From contig NW_020312247.1 in assembly GCF_002999335.1 (NCBI RefSeq), positions 124,001 through 188,000 of the forward strand: 64,000 bases of DNA. Reading direction: 5' to 3'. This DNA is from Cyclospora cayetanensis (taxonomy: Eukaryota > Apicomplexa > Conoidasida > Eucoccidiorida > Eimeriidae). The notes beneath the pieces were generated by a model. It had not been told where the DNA came from and did not search any database. It saw only the letters and a list, made by a program, of their open reading frames with translations. Shown here piece after piece: positions 36,101 through 48,060 of this stretch. Position numbers and translations under genes: made by a program. The stretch's first letter is position 1. The number at the start of each line of letters is the position of its first letter.

Positions 36101-39023
36101 TTCGCTCCAAGCCAAGCATTCGCTCTTAGGAACGCCTCCCTGATGAGGCTCACGGCAGCTGCGGCTGCAGCTGCCGTGTGCCTCTTTACGGCTGGTGCAG
36201 ACTCTGCAGCCGCGAGGCGGATTGAGGGGCCACACACGTCCCTGAGGCTGAGAGCCCGAGTCCTCTTCTCCAGAGAGATCTGAGAATGTGTCGTCGTCTT
36301 CGCTGTTTCGACTGCTCCTGGTGCCCTCGCTGCCGCTGCCATTTCTGCTGTTTTCGCCATCGCTACCTCCACGAGGAGCTCTCCTTGTTGAGCCCATGCT
36401 GGCGGTGCTAAGGCCGTCGCTGCTGCGGCCACTGCTGCTTCTGCTTCTGGCTGAGGACGTACTGTCTAAAGGGCCTGGGTGCTGATCATTGTGTGTGGCA
36501 CCACTGGCACTCTGCTCTGTCCCCATAGAAAAGCGAGGGAGAGCCACGATGTAAGACTGCGAGACGAGGAGAATATAGCCATTGTACGCAGAGCGCAGAA
36601 ATACGCTTTTCCCGAACCGTTTTTGCCGGCAGCTGTTGTGTCGTTGGGTGTGGTGCTGTTGCTGGTTGCGGCGCTGCTGCTGCACTCCTTGGGCTGTCCC
36701 CCTACAAACGGCCACAGGGAGGGCAACAAGGTCCTCAGGCCTCATGAAACAAAGCCGTGAATCGTATCCAACCACAAGGATCTCCTTCACGAGCTTCCGG
36801 CAGCAGCTGTTGCTGCCGCCATGCGTGTGGACCGGTATGGCCGCAACGGTGAGGCTGTGAAGGCAACGAAGGGACGGGCAGAGGAGAGTGCCAGGCCTAA
36901 CAGGATTCCAGCCCAGAAGCTGCAACAGCACGGCGCACAGAAAACCGACGAAGGATGCAGAGATAAACTTTGCTCGACCGGAAGCAGAGCCGCTGCAAGC
37001 AAGCAGCCACACTCTCCTCCTTGTGTTGTTGTTTGTCAGTGCTGCTGACGATCCCCCATTGCTTTGTCGGCCAGTCCTGCCTCTGACAGGGTGTGCCGCT
37101 AGAGCTGTAGGCGCTGTTCTCGTGTACGATGGATGCTCACTCTATGAGGCTTCCCAACATCTCCAAACGGCAGGATGATCCGCCCAGCCTCTTCGCACAG
37201 CTGCGGCTGAGCCCTTACCCACAGTCTCTCTTCGTAGTCTGACTCCAGCACCATGCGTTGTACTTGCTGCTGTGCTAGCCGTTCCTGCCGCTCGACTGAG
37301 CTTTGCGACAGCAAACGCGTGAGCCGCAGCGATACATATGCTCTTTCACCTAAAGGCAAGGCGCTGCAGCTGCCCCCGACACTGGCGAGAAGGCCGCCCC
37401 CACCAGGCGAAATGCCGTACGACGTAAGCAGTTGCTGCTCCTGCATGGCCGTGCCAGCAGGTGCCCGTCCAGCAGAAGCTACCTCTGCTGCTGGTGTAGG
37501 AGCGCCCACGGTGTCAATTGTAGCTGCATTTGCGCTGTTTCGTGCGGCAGCAGCGAGAGCAGCATCAGCACACTGTGCAAAGGCAAGCTGTAAAATGAAG
37601 ACGCTATTTTCTTGTCGGCGTACGATGAAGCACCAGCTCCCTGAAAACGCACACACGCAAGCGCACGCCCACGGTGAGGCTTTTGAGAGCGTCTAGAATT
37701 GCATCCCTGGCTCCGTCAGCTACTACCAGAAAATAAGGAAACGGCGTGCGATTTGACCTCCTCGAGAGATCGTCAGCCAATCAAAGGCGGCATTGTAGTC
37801 CCACGTCATGGCACCCAGGCATACGGCAGTAACCGGAGGCGCTGCTGCCTTTGGTGTTGCAGCCGTCGAATGGCCTACAGTTTCTGAGGCCAGAAGCAAA
37901 CACCTGTTAGCAGAGGCTGCAGTACTGTATGTTTCTGCTGCTGTGCTTGCTGCCACTGTGTCAGCTGCTGCTGTTTCCAGGGGGTGTACCGAGGCTCCTG
38001 GAGCGTCTGGCACTCGTGCTGTTGCCCTGGTAAGCGTCTCCGCAGGCCGGTAAGAGCAGCTAGCCATGCGCCTCCAAATATGCCGAAGTCGAAGAAAGAA
38101 AGCAGCAAACTGCTGGAGAGTAAGGTCTGGAAGCCTTAGCACTAGATCTGCATCCCCGCAGTAGATTCCAATCTCTTGAGGAGGGGGGCTTATATCCGGA
38201 AGGGCAGCTGTCGGGAGGCAATGAGGGCACCGACATAACGAAACATCCAGACGGATCCGCTTTCTCTCAGCTGCTGCAGCGGCGCTTGAGCATGCTGGTT
38301 CTGCTGCAGCCTCTCCTGCTCCTGAACGGCCACACACACAGCCAGCGGTAGCTCCTAAACCGGCAGAACGGGGAGGCCCCAGAGCACCGCTCCGCTGCAT
38401 CCCTGAGACTGTGTGCAGTGCAGCAGCAGCGGCAAAAGCGACAAACGCAGCGCAAGCAGCACAGGAATTTCGGGCACAGAATGCAACAACAAAGAAGTGC
38501 CACCACTGCACCAGCGACTGCAACAGGCGGCAAAGACACCCTAAAGCCGCTGCAGGGGCAGCGGCAGCAGACACAGCAGACGCGTGCCCCCGCACCGCGC
38601 AGAGGCCCCCCTCAGAGAAGGAGTTGCTTTTTACAGCTGGATGCAGTGTATCGTCGCCATACCGTCGGTGCTGGTAGTGGAGCTCCGGGGGAGGGAGGCG
38701 TGTCTCGAAGCGAAGTGTGCGTCTGTAGCATCAGCAAGGAGGAACCGTCTGTCTGCGAGAGAGGGAAGGTGTCGACGCAACGCCTCTTCAAGAGTCTCCT
38801 GCAGGAGGCCCCCCGGCTGCCGCTGTTGCTGATGCAGCCAGCGGCAACAACTGCACAAATGCACCAAGTCTCTGGGAGACAGGAAACGGCCCAAAGGGTA
38901 GAGCAACGCTGGAGAGCCGAAGAGACGCTCTAAAGAGACTCTGTGCGGTGACCGCTGCTTATCTCCCTCAGGTAGCGCAGGTGCGCGGGGCATCCCTGGG
39001 GGGCCCTTCATGGGGAGGACCAC
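33153..39023 (-). CDS. F-box domain protein, multi-exon
   Basis: Probably a substrate adaptor of an SCF-type ubiquitin ligase (F-box knowledge). Start at 39023. Exon 1 (39023-38663) holds the F-box: RLFGSPALLYPLGRFLSPRD followed by LVHLCSCCRWLHQQ, about residues 33-66. Exon 2 (38402-37758) agrees in phase; it has a CRCPHC pair, LVLRLPDLTLQQFAAFFLRL and AMTWDYNAAFDWLTI. The next small exon reads ADGARDAILDALKS (~37725-37680), then ~37642-37155 (SWCFIVRRQENSVFILQLAF ... DVGKPHR) with donor GTGAGC. Further exons: ~36820-36250 (LVKEILVVGYDSRLCF; a Ser/Asp/Glu-rich acidic stretch), 35622-35447, ~35398-34861 (a Cys-rich SCVDC patch and a hydrophobic stretch), ~34700-34577, ~34150-33834 and a last exon 33643-33153. 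The region after the F-box matches no repeat family that I can name. The downstream half might be a second gene; exon edges in the middle are approximate. Confidence 0.55.
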
Positions 39024-40820
39024 CAGGGGGCCCCAAAGGGCCCCTGTGTTTCAGGAGGAGGGGCCCCCTGGCCGGCTAGTGGCCTCTATCGGATTCCTCT
39101 GCGCTGTACACCGGATTCAAGGTCTCTCTCTGTAGCCACGAAAGCGCACTGCCTTGACCTCTCTGAAGCCTCCCTGCCAGTAGGTAAAGCCTCTCCCTTA
39201 GAACCTGTGGATTGCTCTTTCTTCAAGCGGCCGCTGAATTTGCCTCTGCCCTCCAGCAGCAACACACGAAGACGCCCACGCAATCGAGCGCTTTCATCCG
39301 CTAGGTCGCACAAGCACCATGCGCCTGTGCGCGCCTTCTTGGGGTGATGAGCTGTCTACCCGCCTTGCATATATTATAGAACAGCACAGGCCTCTCTCCC
39401 GTTAGACACCAGGAGAAGAGTCTCGCATGCGTTCGCGTGCAAATAATAATCGATTTCCCATCTCTAGCGCCGGCCTGATAGGCTGTCCTGCACACAGCCC
39501 TAGAGCCCTCCCTTCCCCCTTATCCCTCCTGTGTCATAATATCCCCCTGGGGAGGGAGAACCCTACAAAGAAATTCACCCCACCTTCCAGGTTAAAAGCC
39601 TTGCCGAACCTTCTTTATTTGTCTCTCGTAGATGATGAAGGCTCTTTCACTCGTTTCCGCATCGTCTAAAACGGCGAGAATACGTGGGAGCATCGATTGG
39701 CGAGGACCCCTTGCCAAGGTCACCTGGCGCGGTGGGGCCTCCTCCCTTCCATACCCCTGTGCTTTTAAGGCAAAACGCCCCTTGAGAGAGCACCAATTTG
39801 CAGCTTTCCCAGACTCGTATAGCTCTCTCTGCCCAGCAAAGCTTTATTTAGATGAGCCGCGAATCCGCTGCCTCGGTAACTGCCACCCTGCCGCATTCGC
39901 GCAGGCTGACAGATACACGCCTAGGGCGAGTTACCACCTGAGGCCCCCTTTCCCGATTCCTCAAACATAAGCCCTGTGTGCGTGAACTAGCAAAGGATCG
40001 GATATTCGTGGCAAACACGACTGCGCGGAACCACTTGCTAGTGGGCAATTCTCTTTCTAATTAAGGCCTGTAAGGCCACCCCCACCTTCCTCCCCCCTCC
40101 ACAGGAGCTGAACCTTCGCCACAACTGCCCGTACCGCATGCCAATGACTCGTGGCTCTCATTGCGCCCTATTATTGCAGTCTGAAGCCAGCTAGCCAGGC
40201 CTGCATTCTTTTCGCCATGCAGCTAGACAGCGAATTCCCCAACTACTCCTGATTTTCCAAACGCACTGCAAAAGCTTCCCCAGAAGCCACAGCACTTAGT
40301 CAACACGCCAGGGTGAACAAGGCACGGGTAGAGGGAAAAACACTGCTGCCCCAAAAAAGCTGCGGCAGTTACTTGCCTGCCTGCCTGCCTACACCACCAC
40401 CAGCAACGAAAAAGGTCTGCTTCGCTAGCGAGGACCGCTGACACCAGCTAAAAAAGAACGGCATACGCTCCAGCAGGACTAATCGGTGCTGTGAAGGAGT
40501 CGCCCTCAGAAACAGATGCGCCTCCGAAATACGCATTTTAGTGCACGTTTACACTGAAGGCACGCGATCCGGAAGGCACTCTACAGGGCAGCAGCCCAAA
40601 GTTTCGACACCAGCGCGGTCGAAAAGGCAAAGCGCCTCGTCGATTTGTTTTTTTCTAAAATCCGAGAAGCCCACGGGTTCCTCGAAGCCCTTTCCTGATG
40701 GGCGATCTTCCCGAGCTGGCGCTGGTTCTAATTTTCGCTCATTGCTATGTGAACCCTCCACGAAATACGCAAAATTGAGAGGGCAAACCCTACTCTCTCT
40801 ACTGCACAAGCTCAGAATCA
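39024..40820. other. Intergenic region between F-box gene and LMF gene
   Basis: No gene recognised. Two GGGGCCCC patches lie at about 39028-39075, directly upstream of the F-box start. A minus-strand frame at 40549-40640 that looks like an EF hand is rejected, because the overlapping region is the last exon and 3' end of the LMF gene read in another frame. Confidence 0.5.
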
Positions 40821-43800
40821 CTATTGGACAAGCTCGTCTAGAGGCGGGCAGCCCTCCGAGACGACGTGCGCCTCTATTTCCTGGTGTCGCCGACGCATCC
40901 ACCAACGGCCAATCGTCCACTGTGCTAAGTCTTTCTGCACCAAGGCATCGGCAGCGAAGAAGATTTAGACAAACTCACTTAGCCAAGCACACGACTACGT
41001 GCACAAGACTCCAGACTGCGGCAGCATCACTGCAGCCCCCCCTCTCCCTCCCTTCCCCCTCCCAAATTCCCCATTCCCCCTGAACACCCTTGCCGCCGAT
41101 TCAAAAAAAGCACTTGTCTTGCACGCATAGTGCTCCCTGTGCCCCAGTCTTCGCCCCCACTATTAACCTGGATGCAGAGCTAGCTCAGCAACAACAACAA
41201 AACTCGCTAGCCACCACCTCTAGAACGCAACAATGGGCAATGAGGCAGGCAGGCACGCTCGCCGCGCTACCCAGCTACTCCCAAGCCAGCGCTACTTTTT
41301 TACGTTAAAACGGAGCAGACAGGATACTCAGCTAGCTACATAGAGCCGTTGCATCTATGTCTACATCTACAGATATATACAAATACATGTATCTAGACAC
41401 ATACATACGGCTCTCTATCCCTGAGGAATTAGACGTGCGGCGATTGCAGCTGTGTGCTCAGTCGGTGCCTCCTGGCTAGCTGCTTAGCTAGCTGCTTGGC
41501 TGGTCAGGAGGGGCTTTAAAAACTCACCTCGAGCTTGACGATTTCCTGAGTGGTCAGGTGGGAAAAGCCTGCGGCACACGTAGAGCGTCCAGAGGGGCAG
41601 TGCATATATTATCCCTTTCATAGAAGAGGTCTCGGAGATGCAAGTTCTGACGCCTAGCATTGGGAACTTCTAGCGACATTGCCACATGATATAGCACACA
41701 CAGGCGCAGCTAAGGCAAGCCTTTCGGCCATACACGCTGCACCCTACCTACATTCCGGAAACTTCCCACTCACCCTCCGGGAAAAACGTTGCATACAGAG
41801 GCACCCCTTCCGGCGGCACCATGCGATAGTCGTACAGCGAGATCTTTAGAGCCATAGGCGGGGGAAGACCCTTCAGGGCTTCCTGGTAGAGGTACACACA
41901 CACACACAAACACACAAACACACAAACACACTTGACCCCCCCTCTATCCCTCGAAGCTGCTCTTTTGGGGGGATGCCTCCGTTGCACCAAACCCCTACGG
42001 TGCCGGGGCAAGCAGCAAACAGGTGCATGGTCTGCTTCCGAGCGGCGACACTAGAATGCCAGCCAGGCCTCTAAGAGGCTGCCTGTTCAGGAGGGCAACT
42101 AGCTAGCCAGCTAGTAAGTCAGCTAGCCAGCTAGTCAGTAAGCCAACTAGCTAGCCAGCTAGTAAGTCAGCTAGCCAGCTAGTCAGCAAGCCAACTAGCT
42201 AGACAGCTAGCAAGTCAGCTAGCCAGCTAGTCAGCCAGCCAACTAGCTAGCCAGCTAGTAAGTCAGCTAGCCAGTAAGCCAACTAGCTAGCTAGCTAGCT
42301 AGTATGTCGGCTAGCCAGTAAAACAACTAGCTAGCTAGCTAGCTAGCTGGCTAGCTGGCTAGCATTTTCGATTGCGGGCGATCGAGAGGCGCTGTAGGGA
42401 GGGGGTTGCTCAGCAAGCAATCTGCTTTTCCGCGGGCAGGGAGTGCAGCCTGTCCGTGTCACACCGCTTACGCCTTGAGGTCCTAGAAGTTGGAGGACTG
42501 CCGGCTCCCGCGCGCAAAGTTGCTGAATGAAAGACTGCCAGAAAGCAGGATACACCTGCGAAGCCGCGTGCGAGAGGCTTGAAGGCGCCCCTGAAAACGC
42601 CGCAACGCATGGGGGACAGAGCGACTGCACGTGCTGCAGCTGCAGCTGTTGTTGTTGCTGTTGTTGCTGCTGTTGTTGCTGCTGCAGGAGTTTACCTGTA
42701 ACTGCACCCCTTAGAGTGCAGCGAAGACGAAGGGGCACAAACCAAAGCCGCCAGTCTAAACGAGGGAAGTGGCCAGACCAGAGCCAAGGGGGAGGGCTGT
42801 CAATGTTCCCTGCACAAGCAGCAGCGTGCTCTCCTTAACAGCACAGGATAGTGCAATGTTTGCGTGTGCAGAGGCGACCCCCAGAGCAGCCAGCACGGGC
42901 GCTGTGGTGCGGCAAGCCCGTGAGCTGCCCGGTGTTTTTCTATGGGAGAAAAGCGCAGGCAGATGCCTGCAGACGCGTGCGCATGCGTGGACGCTGCGCT
43001 GCGCACGGACGGCTGCGCGCCAAGCCATCAGCATCTGGAAGCGGGAGTGGGGAACGGTGATTCTAGCAAAGCCCTCTTGGGGAGAGGCAGCAGTGGAGTT
43101 CCTCTCATCAGAGAAAGAAAGGAACGGCAGAGGAGCAGCTTGAGGACAGAGCGGCGAAAGAGATTTAGATATCGCTCCCCTATTACTCAGTGAGCCGTGT
43201 TCTCCCCTTCATGCCGACGTGACACCCGGACGAAGGATACAGACTGCTCGAGATTGCAAGAAAAAAAGTTTCCTGTAGTCAAGCCTTGCCTGGTTTGTAC
43301 GGGAAGGTAATTTCCAGCCACTGAGGCTTCTCGTCCGCCGTCTGATGTAATTCTTCAATCACCAACTCCAGCCGGCTTGTCGTGACCACAGAGAATAGGC
43401 CTGAAGCAAAAGCAACCCCACAGTCATGTCGGGGGGAGGCGGAAGAGTGGCGCTTCTGCGTCTCCTCGCTGGATGATGGCGATATATATCTACACGCCTT
43501 TCTGAAGGGACCCTCCACAAGCGTTTTCACCCGTGTGCCGCTGTGACTCCGCCTTAAACCGTGAGGCTTCTGCATCTGTCATTCACGCCTCTCGCCGCCT
43601 GTCCCTCTTGCCCTCCTTACCCCCCATCGCCACCACTCCCCATGTCTACACGCTAGACAGTTCTCCCCGGTGCCTTTGCAGCTCCTCACCATATCCATTG
43701 CATGCGCAAAGAAGAGACAGCTCTTTGCAGAGCTGCAGGGCCCATGCGGGAGCGGCTACGCCTGGCCTCATCCAAATCCTAAGGGTGGCAGCAACAACAG

Positions 43801-46800
43801 CAACGACAAGCTGCTTTGTTCGCCATCCTAAAGGCGAGCTGACTCAGGCAGACCACGACTTCTGCAGCGTGCTGGCTAGCGTAGACACCGTGGGGGAGAC
43901 AAGGGTGGGTGGAAACACACGCCACAGAGAGCGTGCCAGGAGGTCGTCTCAACTGCCGCCTCACCTGCAGAAATAGCTAAGACAGCCGGCACTGTATATC
44001 TGCAGAGTCTCATCACACACATGCAACCTGCACGCTTGGCTGCTGCTACTATTGCTGCTAATACTACTACTACTACTGCTGCTGCTACTATTGCTGCTAA
44101 TACTACTACTACTGCTGCTGCTGCTGCTAGTATTACTACTACTGCTGCTGCTGCTGCTAGTATTACTACTGCTGCTGCTGCTACTACTACTACTATTACT
44201 GCTGCAGCTAGTACTACTACTACTATTACTGCTGCAGCTAGTACTACTACTGAAGTCGCTCCCGCTGCTCCTGAAAGTTTTGCTGCACACAGTCAGCAGC
44301 TCACCAAGAAATAAGCCCCCACGATGGCGCCAAGGAGGACAGTGCCTCCCACCAATGCACAGCGCTGAAAGAACGTCTGCAGCAGCACACGGTACAGGGA
44401 AAGCATTTTCTGCGTATCTCGCGAGGCGGAAAGGCGGTATATTCAAAAATGCGCATGCGTGTGTGTGGCAGGGAGAAAAGCGGAATAGCAGAGGCATCAA
44501 GGTGGAAATACAAGCCGCTACACTTCACCGCGTGTAGTGTAGCCCCCTTAAAGGGGCTGTGCGAACTGCAAGAAAGAGGCCTCTTTACCGCGCCACACGC
44601 AAAGGCGAGGTGTGCCTTTTCTGGTCCGTCTCTCTCTCTCTGCCTCGTAGCAACGTTCCTGAAGCCACCGCTAGCTGCTCGTGCCTTAGTTGCCTCACCT
44701 GAGCCAGCGGCTGCGGTGCTGAGACACCAAGGATCTTATCATCCATGAGCGAAAAGCAGAGCGCTACTGTGAGGTGGGGGAGAAAGCCGACATTGCCGGT
44801 AAGCATGACACTGAGAGCAAGAGCTGCATTGCACAGGAGGGAGCAAAGCAGGGACAGGTCAGTCGTTCGAGACAGTCCAAGCGGTGTGAGACACGTCAAA
44901 CTCCTCAACAGCGGCAGTCGGTGTGTATACACTTGCGGAAAAGGCGCTAAAGCGACAAACAGCCTGAGACTCACCGGCAATCAAAAAGGACGCGGCAACA
45001 CGGAGGCTTGACGATCCAAAGATCGCAAACGATACCACTCCCTGCACACGCACAGCCCAAGGTCTAAGAAGGCTATGCGCGGAAGAATTTGCAACGCCTG
45101 CCTTGCACGAAAAACACTTCTGCCTACTGCCGCGGGGAGAGGTTACACCTGCATTTTCAAAGGAGAAAAACGCGAGGGATTCACGTTGCCCACTTCATCA
45201 CGCACCTCGATCAGGAGAACTGTCGCTGCCTGCAGCTTCTTTGCACTTGACCAATACCCATACCCTAAACGCAAGAGCAAAAATGGAAGATCATGCGTCT
45301 CCTGATTCAGAGCCTGCTTGCAAGTAGCACTCTGGCAGCCCCTGAAGGACGCTGTGGGATTCCAACCGCAGCTGCAGCCTTTGCAACAGAGACAGCAGCT
45401 GCTACTCTTTGCAACAGAGACAGCAGCTGCAGCTGCTATGCGACTGGAGGGAGCTCTGCGCGTACAAGAGCCTGGAGAAGGAAGAGGCTGGGTCCAGTAG
45501 TGGTAATGGAGGGCAGTGAGTTCCCTCCACTGGGGAGCGGCTGCGGCTGCACAAAGACAACAGCGCGGGAGAGAGAAACAGAAGAATGCGATGTTGCGAA
45601 AGAACATAAAAAGGATCTTCTTCCACGCGTGCCAAGTGCAGGCCATACACAGAGAAAACTCACACGGCGCATACAGCAGCGTAGAAGGGTGGAGAGAGAG
45701 AAAGAAATAGAGAGAAAGAAATAGAGAGAAAGAAATAGGGAGAGAGAGAGACAGAGAGAGAGAGAAAGAAATAGAGAGAAAGAAATAGGGAGAGAGAGAG
45801 AGAGGGAGAGAGACAGAGAGAGACAGAGAGGGAGAAACAGAAAAAGAGAGAGGGCGACAGAGACACAGTGAGAGAGATAGAGAGCGAAAGAGAAACAAAG
45901 AGAGAAAGAAAGACGCAGAGAGGGAGACGTTGAGAGGCGCTTTGGGGAAGAGATACGGGTAGACTCGAAAGGGGAAAGGGCAGGAAGAGGTGACCTAGGC
46001 GTACAGCATTTGGACACTGCAGAGGAGAAAATGACTTTGAAGAGCAGCAGTCTCAGTAGAAGGAGCACAGCTGTGGCGGCAAAGTGGCATCTTAGCGCGA
46101 GCGAGAGGGGAGCGAAGCAGCAAATGAATCCAGCTTCTAATAACAAGACGTCCCTGTGGAAAGCAGATGTCAAATGCATTCCCCGAGGGAGACCGCTTAT
46201 AAAATGCTAGAAGGCACACGCGCTAGGGAAACAAAGAGGCTATTTTGCTCCGCCTGTAGTCTGCCCTCTCCACGCAGCTGCCTGTTTGACTCCTGAATTA
46301 TGACTGTCTCCTCTCCTGACGTGTCTACGTGTGCGCAGCCAGAGGGGCATACGAGGCCTACCACTGGAAAGCCATGAACTCCTTCGCAAAATAACGGAAA
46401 GACAAATAAAGGAGAAACTGCCAAAGTGCCCCCGCCGACTCCCAGACGGCGCGGGAGGCGCTAGGGGGAAGTACAAGTGACAGGCAGATGTTTGCACAAG
46501 CAGACATGCAGCCGAACCACGCAAAGTGACTGAGCTGAAGGCACAAAAAGACGGAGAAGTAAAGGGCAGAGGTGCGCGCACATTGGAAACGGCGTAAAAA
46601 TGAAGCATAGATCATATACATATATATTGTAATATTAGTGGATAGAGAGACATGGGCAGTGCTTCTAGGGGTGTTTGGGTGAAGTGTGCGAAAAAGGGCG
46701 CGCATACAGACAGAGAGAGAGAAAGAGTAGAGAGACGCATTGACGAGGGGGAAATGGGGGAAAGAAGGGGTTCTTGGGAAAGGTGGAGGGACAGAGAGGA

Positions 46801-48060
46801 AAAACAGCGGAAGATACACGAATATATATATATATGTATAGAGCGTAGAAGAGCAGCCTTGGCGAAGAGTGGTAGAGGGCTAGGCAAACATATATGAGTA
46901 TCTACTATAGGTATGCAGATTTCGGGAAAACGGAGAACAGACAGGAGACGAGACTGATAGGACGCATAGCTGGAGAGGGCGCGATGTGTGTGTGTATGTG
47001 TGTGTGTGAGTGTGTAAGAAGAGAGCAGCAGCAAAACGGCAGGGTGCGTGCTTCTCCTCTGTTAGAAGCCTTTTCCGACGGGAGTGTGCGAAAAGACAGA
47101 CAGTGAAGCTCTGGGTACTTCTGCAGACGCTTCTTGCAATCCAGCTAACTCCTGAGAGCAGTATGCTGACTGGCACTGAGGCGGGGAGTTGCTGCAGGAG
47201 TTGCAGCTGCTGCAGTTGTCGATCCAGCGGCAGCAGCCCCTTCCTCGGGGAGAGCAGCCCATCAGCCTGAAGCACCGACGCGACACTACTTCTGGATAGA
47301 AGAGCATGGCAATACAGACGTCTGATCTGGCTCTGTGTAAAGCTGGGGAACGCAGAAGGCAAGTCAGCAGAGCCCATTGTGTGTCGGCATCCCTTCAGAG
47401 GCAACGCACAAGGCGGCAGCTAGGAGCGACAGCGGCGCACGCACGCCCAATGCATGCAGCCTGCAGCAAGAAACTGCCTCTTCCGTAGCGAGGAAGAAAG
47501 AGAGAGAGAAAGCGAGTCAAGGAGCAACGGGGGGGCAGTGCAGCACAGACTGCCGCAGCCGAGGGGGTCGCTAGCTCACCTGGAGGGCGAAGGAACGAAA
47601 TGCGAGGATATACACTGCATTGACTGCTATGAGGACGCCATGGAGGGTTGCAAAGTGGGGTGTGCCTCGTTGCATATGCATGTAGCTGCTGCCGAAATGG
47701 AGGAGCACTACCGCGTAGGACAGAGTCGTGCAGAGCCAAGAAGGAAGCTTTTCACTGCCGCTGCATTTGCTGCTTGCTGTTCTCCTCTTTTCGCTTTGAG
47801 GCACAGGTGCCGAGGTATTCCTCCCCTCTGGGGAGTGAGTTGCCACACTGCCGCGCAGCCGCATCGCTTGGGTGGATGCTGTTCGGCTCTCTCGGCAGAC
47901 GGCAGCACTGCTGCAGCCGCTAATATTTCCGTTGCTTGGGAAGCTGCGACAGCGGGAGTGCTACCCTTGGAGCGAGAGGTTCTGCTGCTGCCCTTGCTGC
48001 TCTCTGCACAGCCGCAGCCGCCGCTTCCTCCTCAGTGTCTGTCTGCGAGTCACACTTGAG
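40821..48060 (-). CDS. Lipase maturation factor (LMF1/LMF2) family membrane protein
   Basis: LMF proteins are polytopic ER membrane proteins needed to fold homodimeric lipases in animals; the role in a coccidian is unknown. Exons (minus) with agreeing phases: 46534-46362, 46153-46005, 45546-45466, 45264-45206, 45041-44975, 44823-44699, 44376-44305, 43732-43690, 43400-43290, 42809-42696, 42590-42472, 41882-41774, 41568-41528, 40934-40821. Earlier: ~47870-47580 and ~47320-47130. Family motifs appear in order: GLLP region; FLLYLSFRYFAKEFMAFQ then W|DVLLLEAGF; LLLFKVIFSSAVSKC; ELTALHYHYWTQPLPSP; S-W-Y across a splice; VVSFAIFG; SVMLTGNVGFLPHLTVAL; NGYG|LFSVVTTSRLELVIEE; YKPG; HFPRLDWRLWF; FWQSFIQQL; ALKISLYDYRM; IGRWWMRR; stop. 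The start codon is unresolved, between about 47.87 and 48.12 kb. The intron after 43290 uses a GC donor. Introns carry CTAG, GAGA and ACT/GCT arrays. Confidence 0.9.
41898..41934. repeat. (CA)n/ACAAAC tract
   Basis: Short ACACACACAAACACAC tract directly upstream, on the coding strand, of the acceptor for the LMF exon at 41882. On that strand it reads TGTGTTTG and so may serve as part of the pyrimidine-poor acceptor region. Confidence 0.8.
42098..42365. repeat. CTAG-based satellite with 48-bp higher-order unit
   Basis: Words of CTAG, CCAG and TAAGTCAG build a 48-bp unit that starts with ACTAGCTAG at 42098, 42146, 42194 and 42242. A fourth, shortened unit of 40 bp is followed by plain (CTAG)n to about 42365. 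It lies in the LMF intron between exons 42590-42472 and 41882-41774. A similar GCTA tract lies near the right edge of the window. Confidence 0.9.
42640..42688. repeat. CTG/TTG trinucleotide tract in LMF intron
   Basis: Trinucleotide run that reads CAG/CAA on the coding strand. It would give poly-Gln if translated, but it lies just after the donor of the LRLDW-type LMF exon (ends 42696), so it is intronic. Confidence 0.75.
44037..44260. repeat. ACT/GCT trinucleotide array in LMF intron
   Basis: About 220 bp of ACT, GCT and ATT trinucleotides with two similar segments (44195-44250). It is open in all frames, producing Thr-, Leu- or Ser-homopolymer ORFs that I treat as artefacts. Position: intron between LMF exons 44376-44305 and 43732-43690. 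Confidence 0.9.
45690..45905. repeat. GAGAGAAA/ATAGAGAG array in LMF intron
   Basis: Purine array on the plus strand and so a CTCTTTCT pyrimidine tract on the coding strand. It lies in the intron between LMF exons 46153-46005 and 45546-45466, upstream of the acceptor. Confidence 0.9.

Noticed and set aside
40549..40690. Minus-strand EF-hand-like phrase (QIDEALCLFDRAG), suggestive of a calmodulin or DRC8-type protein.
   Set aside because: There is no second EF loop, the Asp/Glu ligand spacing is wrong, and the frame lies just past the stop of the LMF gene, whose last exon (40934-40821) is fixed by phase and family motifs in another frame.
41774..41882. Possible HORMA-domain motif in SLYDYRMVPPEGVP.
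   Set aside because: The neighbouring exons place it in the LMF family, where a PP...(A/K)...LYDYR motif is expected. Phases on both sides agree.
44037..44537. Poly-Leu, poly-Thr and poly-Ser frames.
   Set aside because: Direct translation of an ACT/GCT trinucleotide array within an LMF intron whose borders are set by phase-matched exons.
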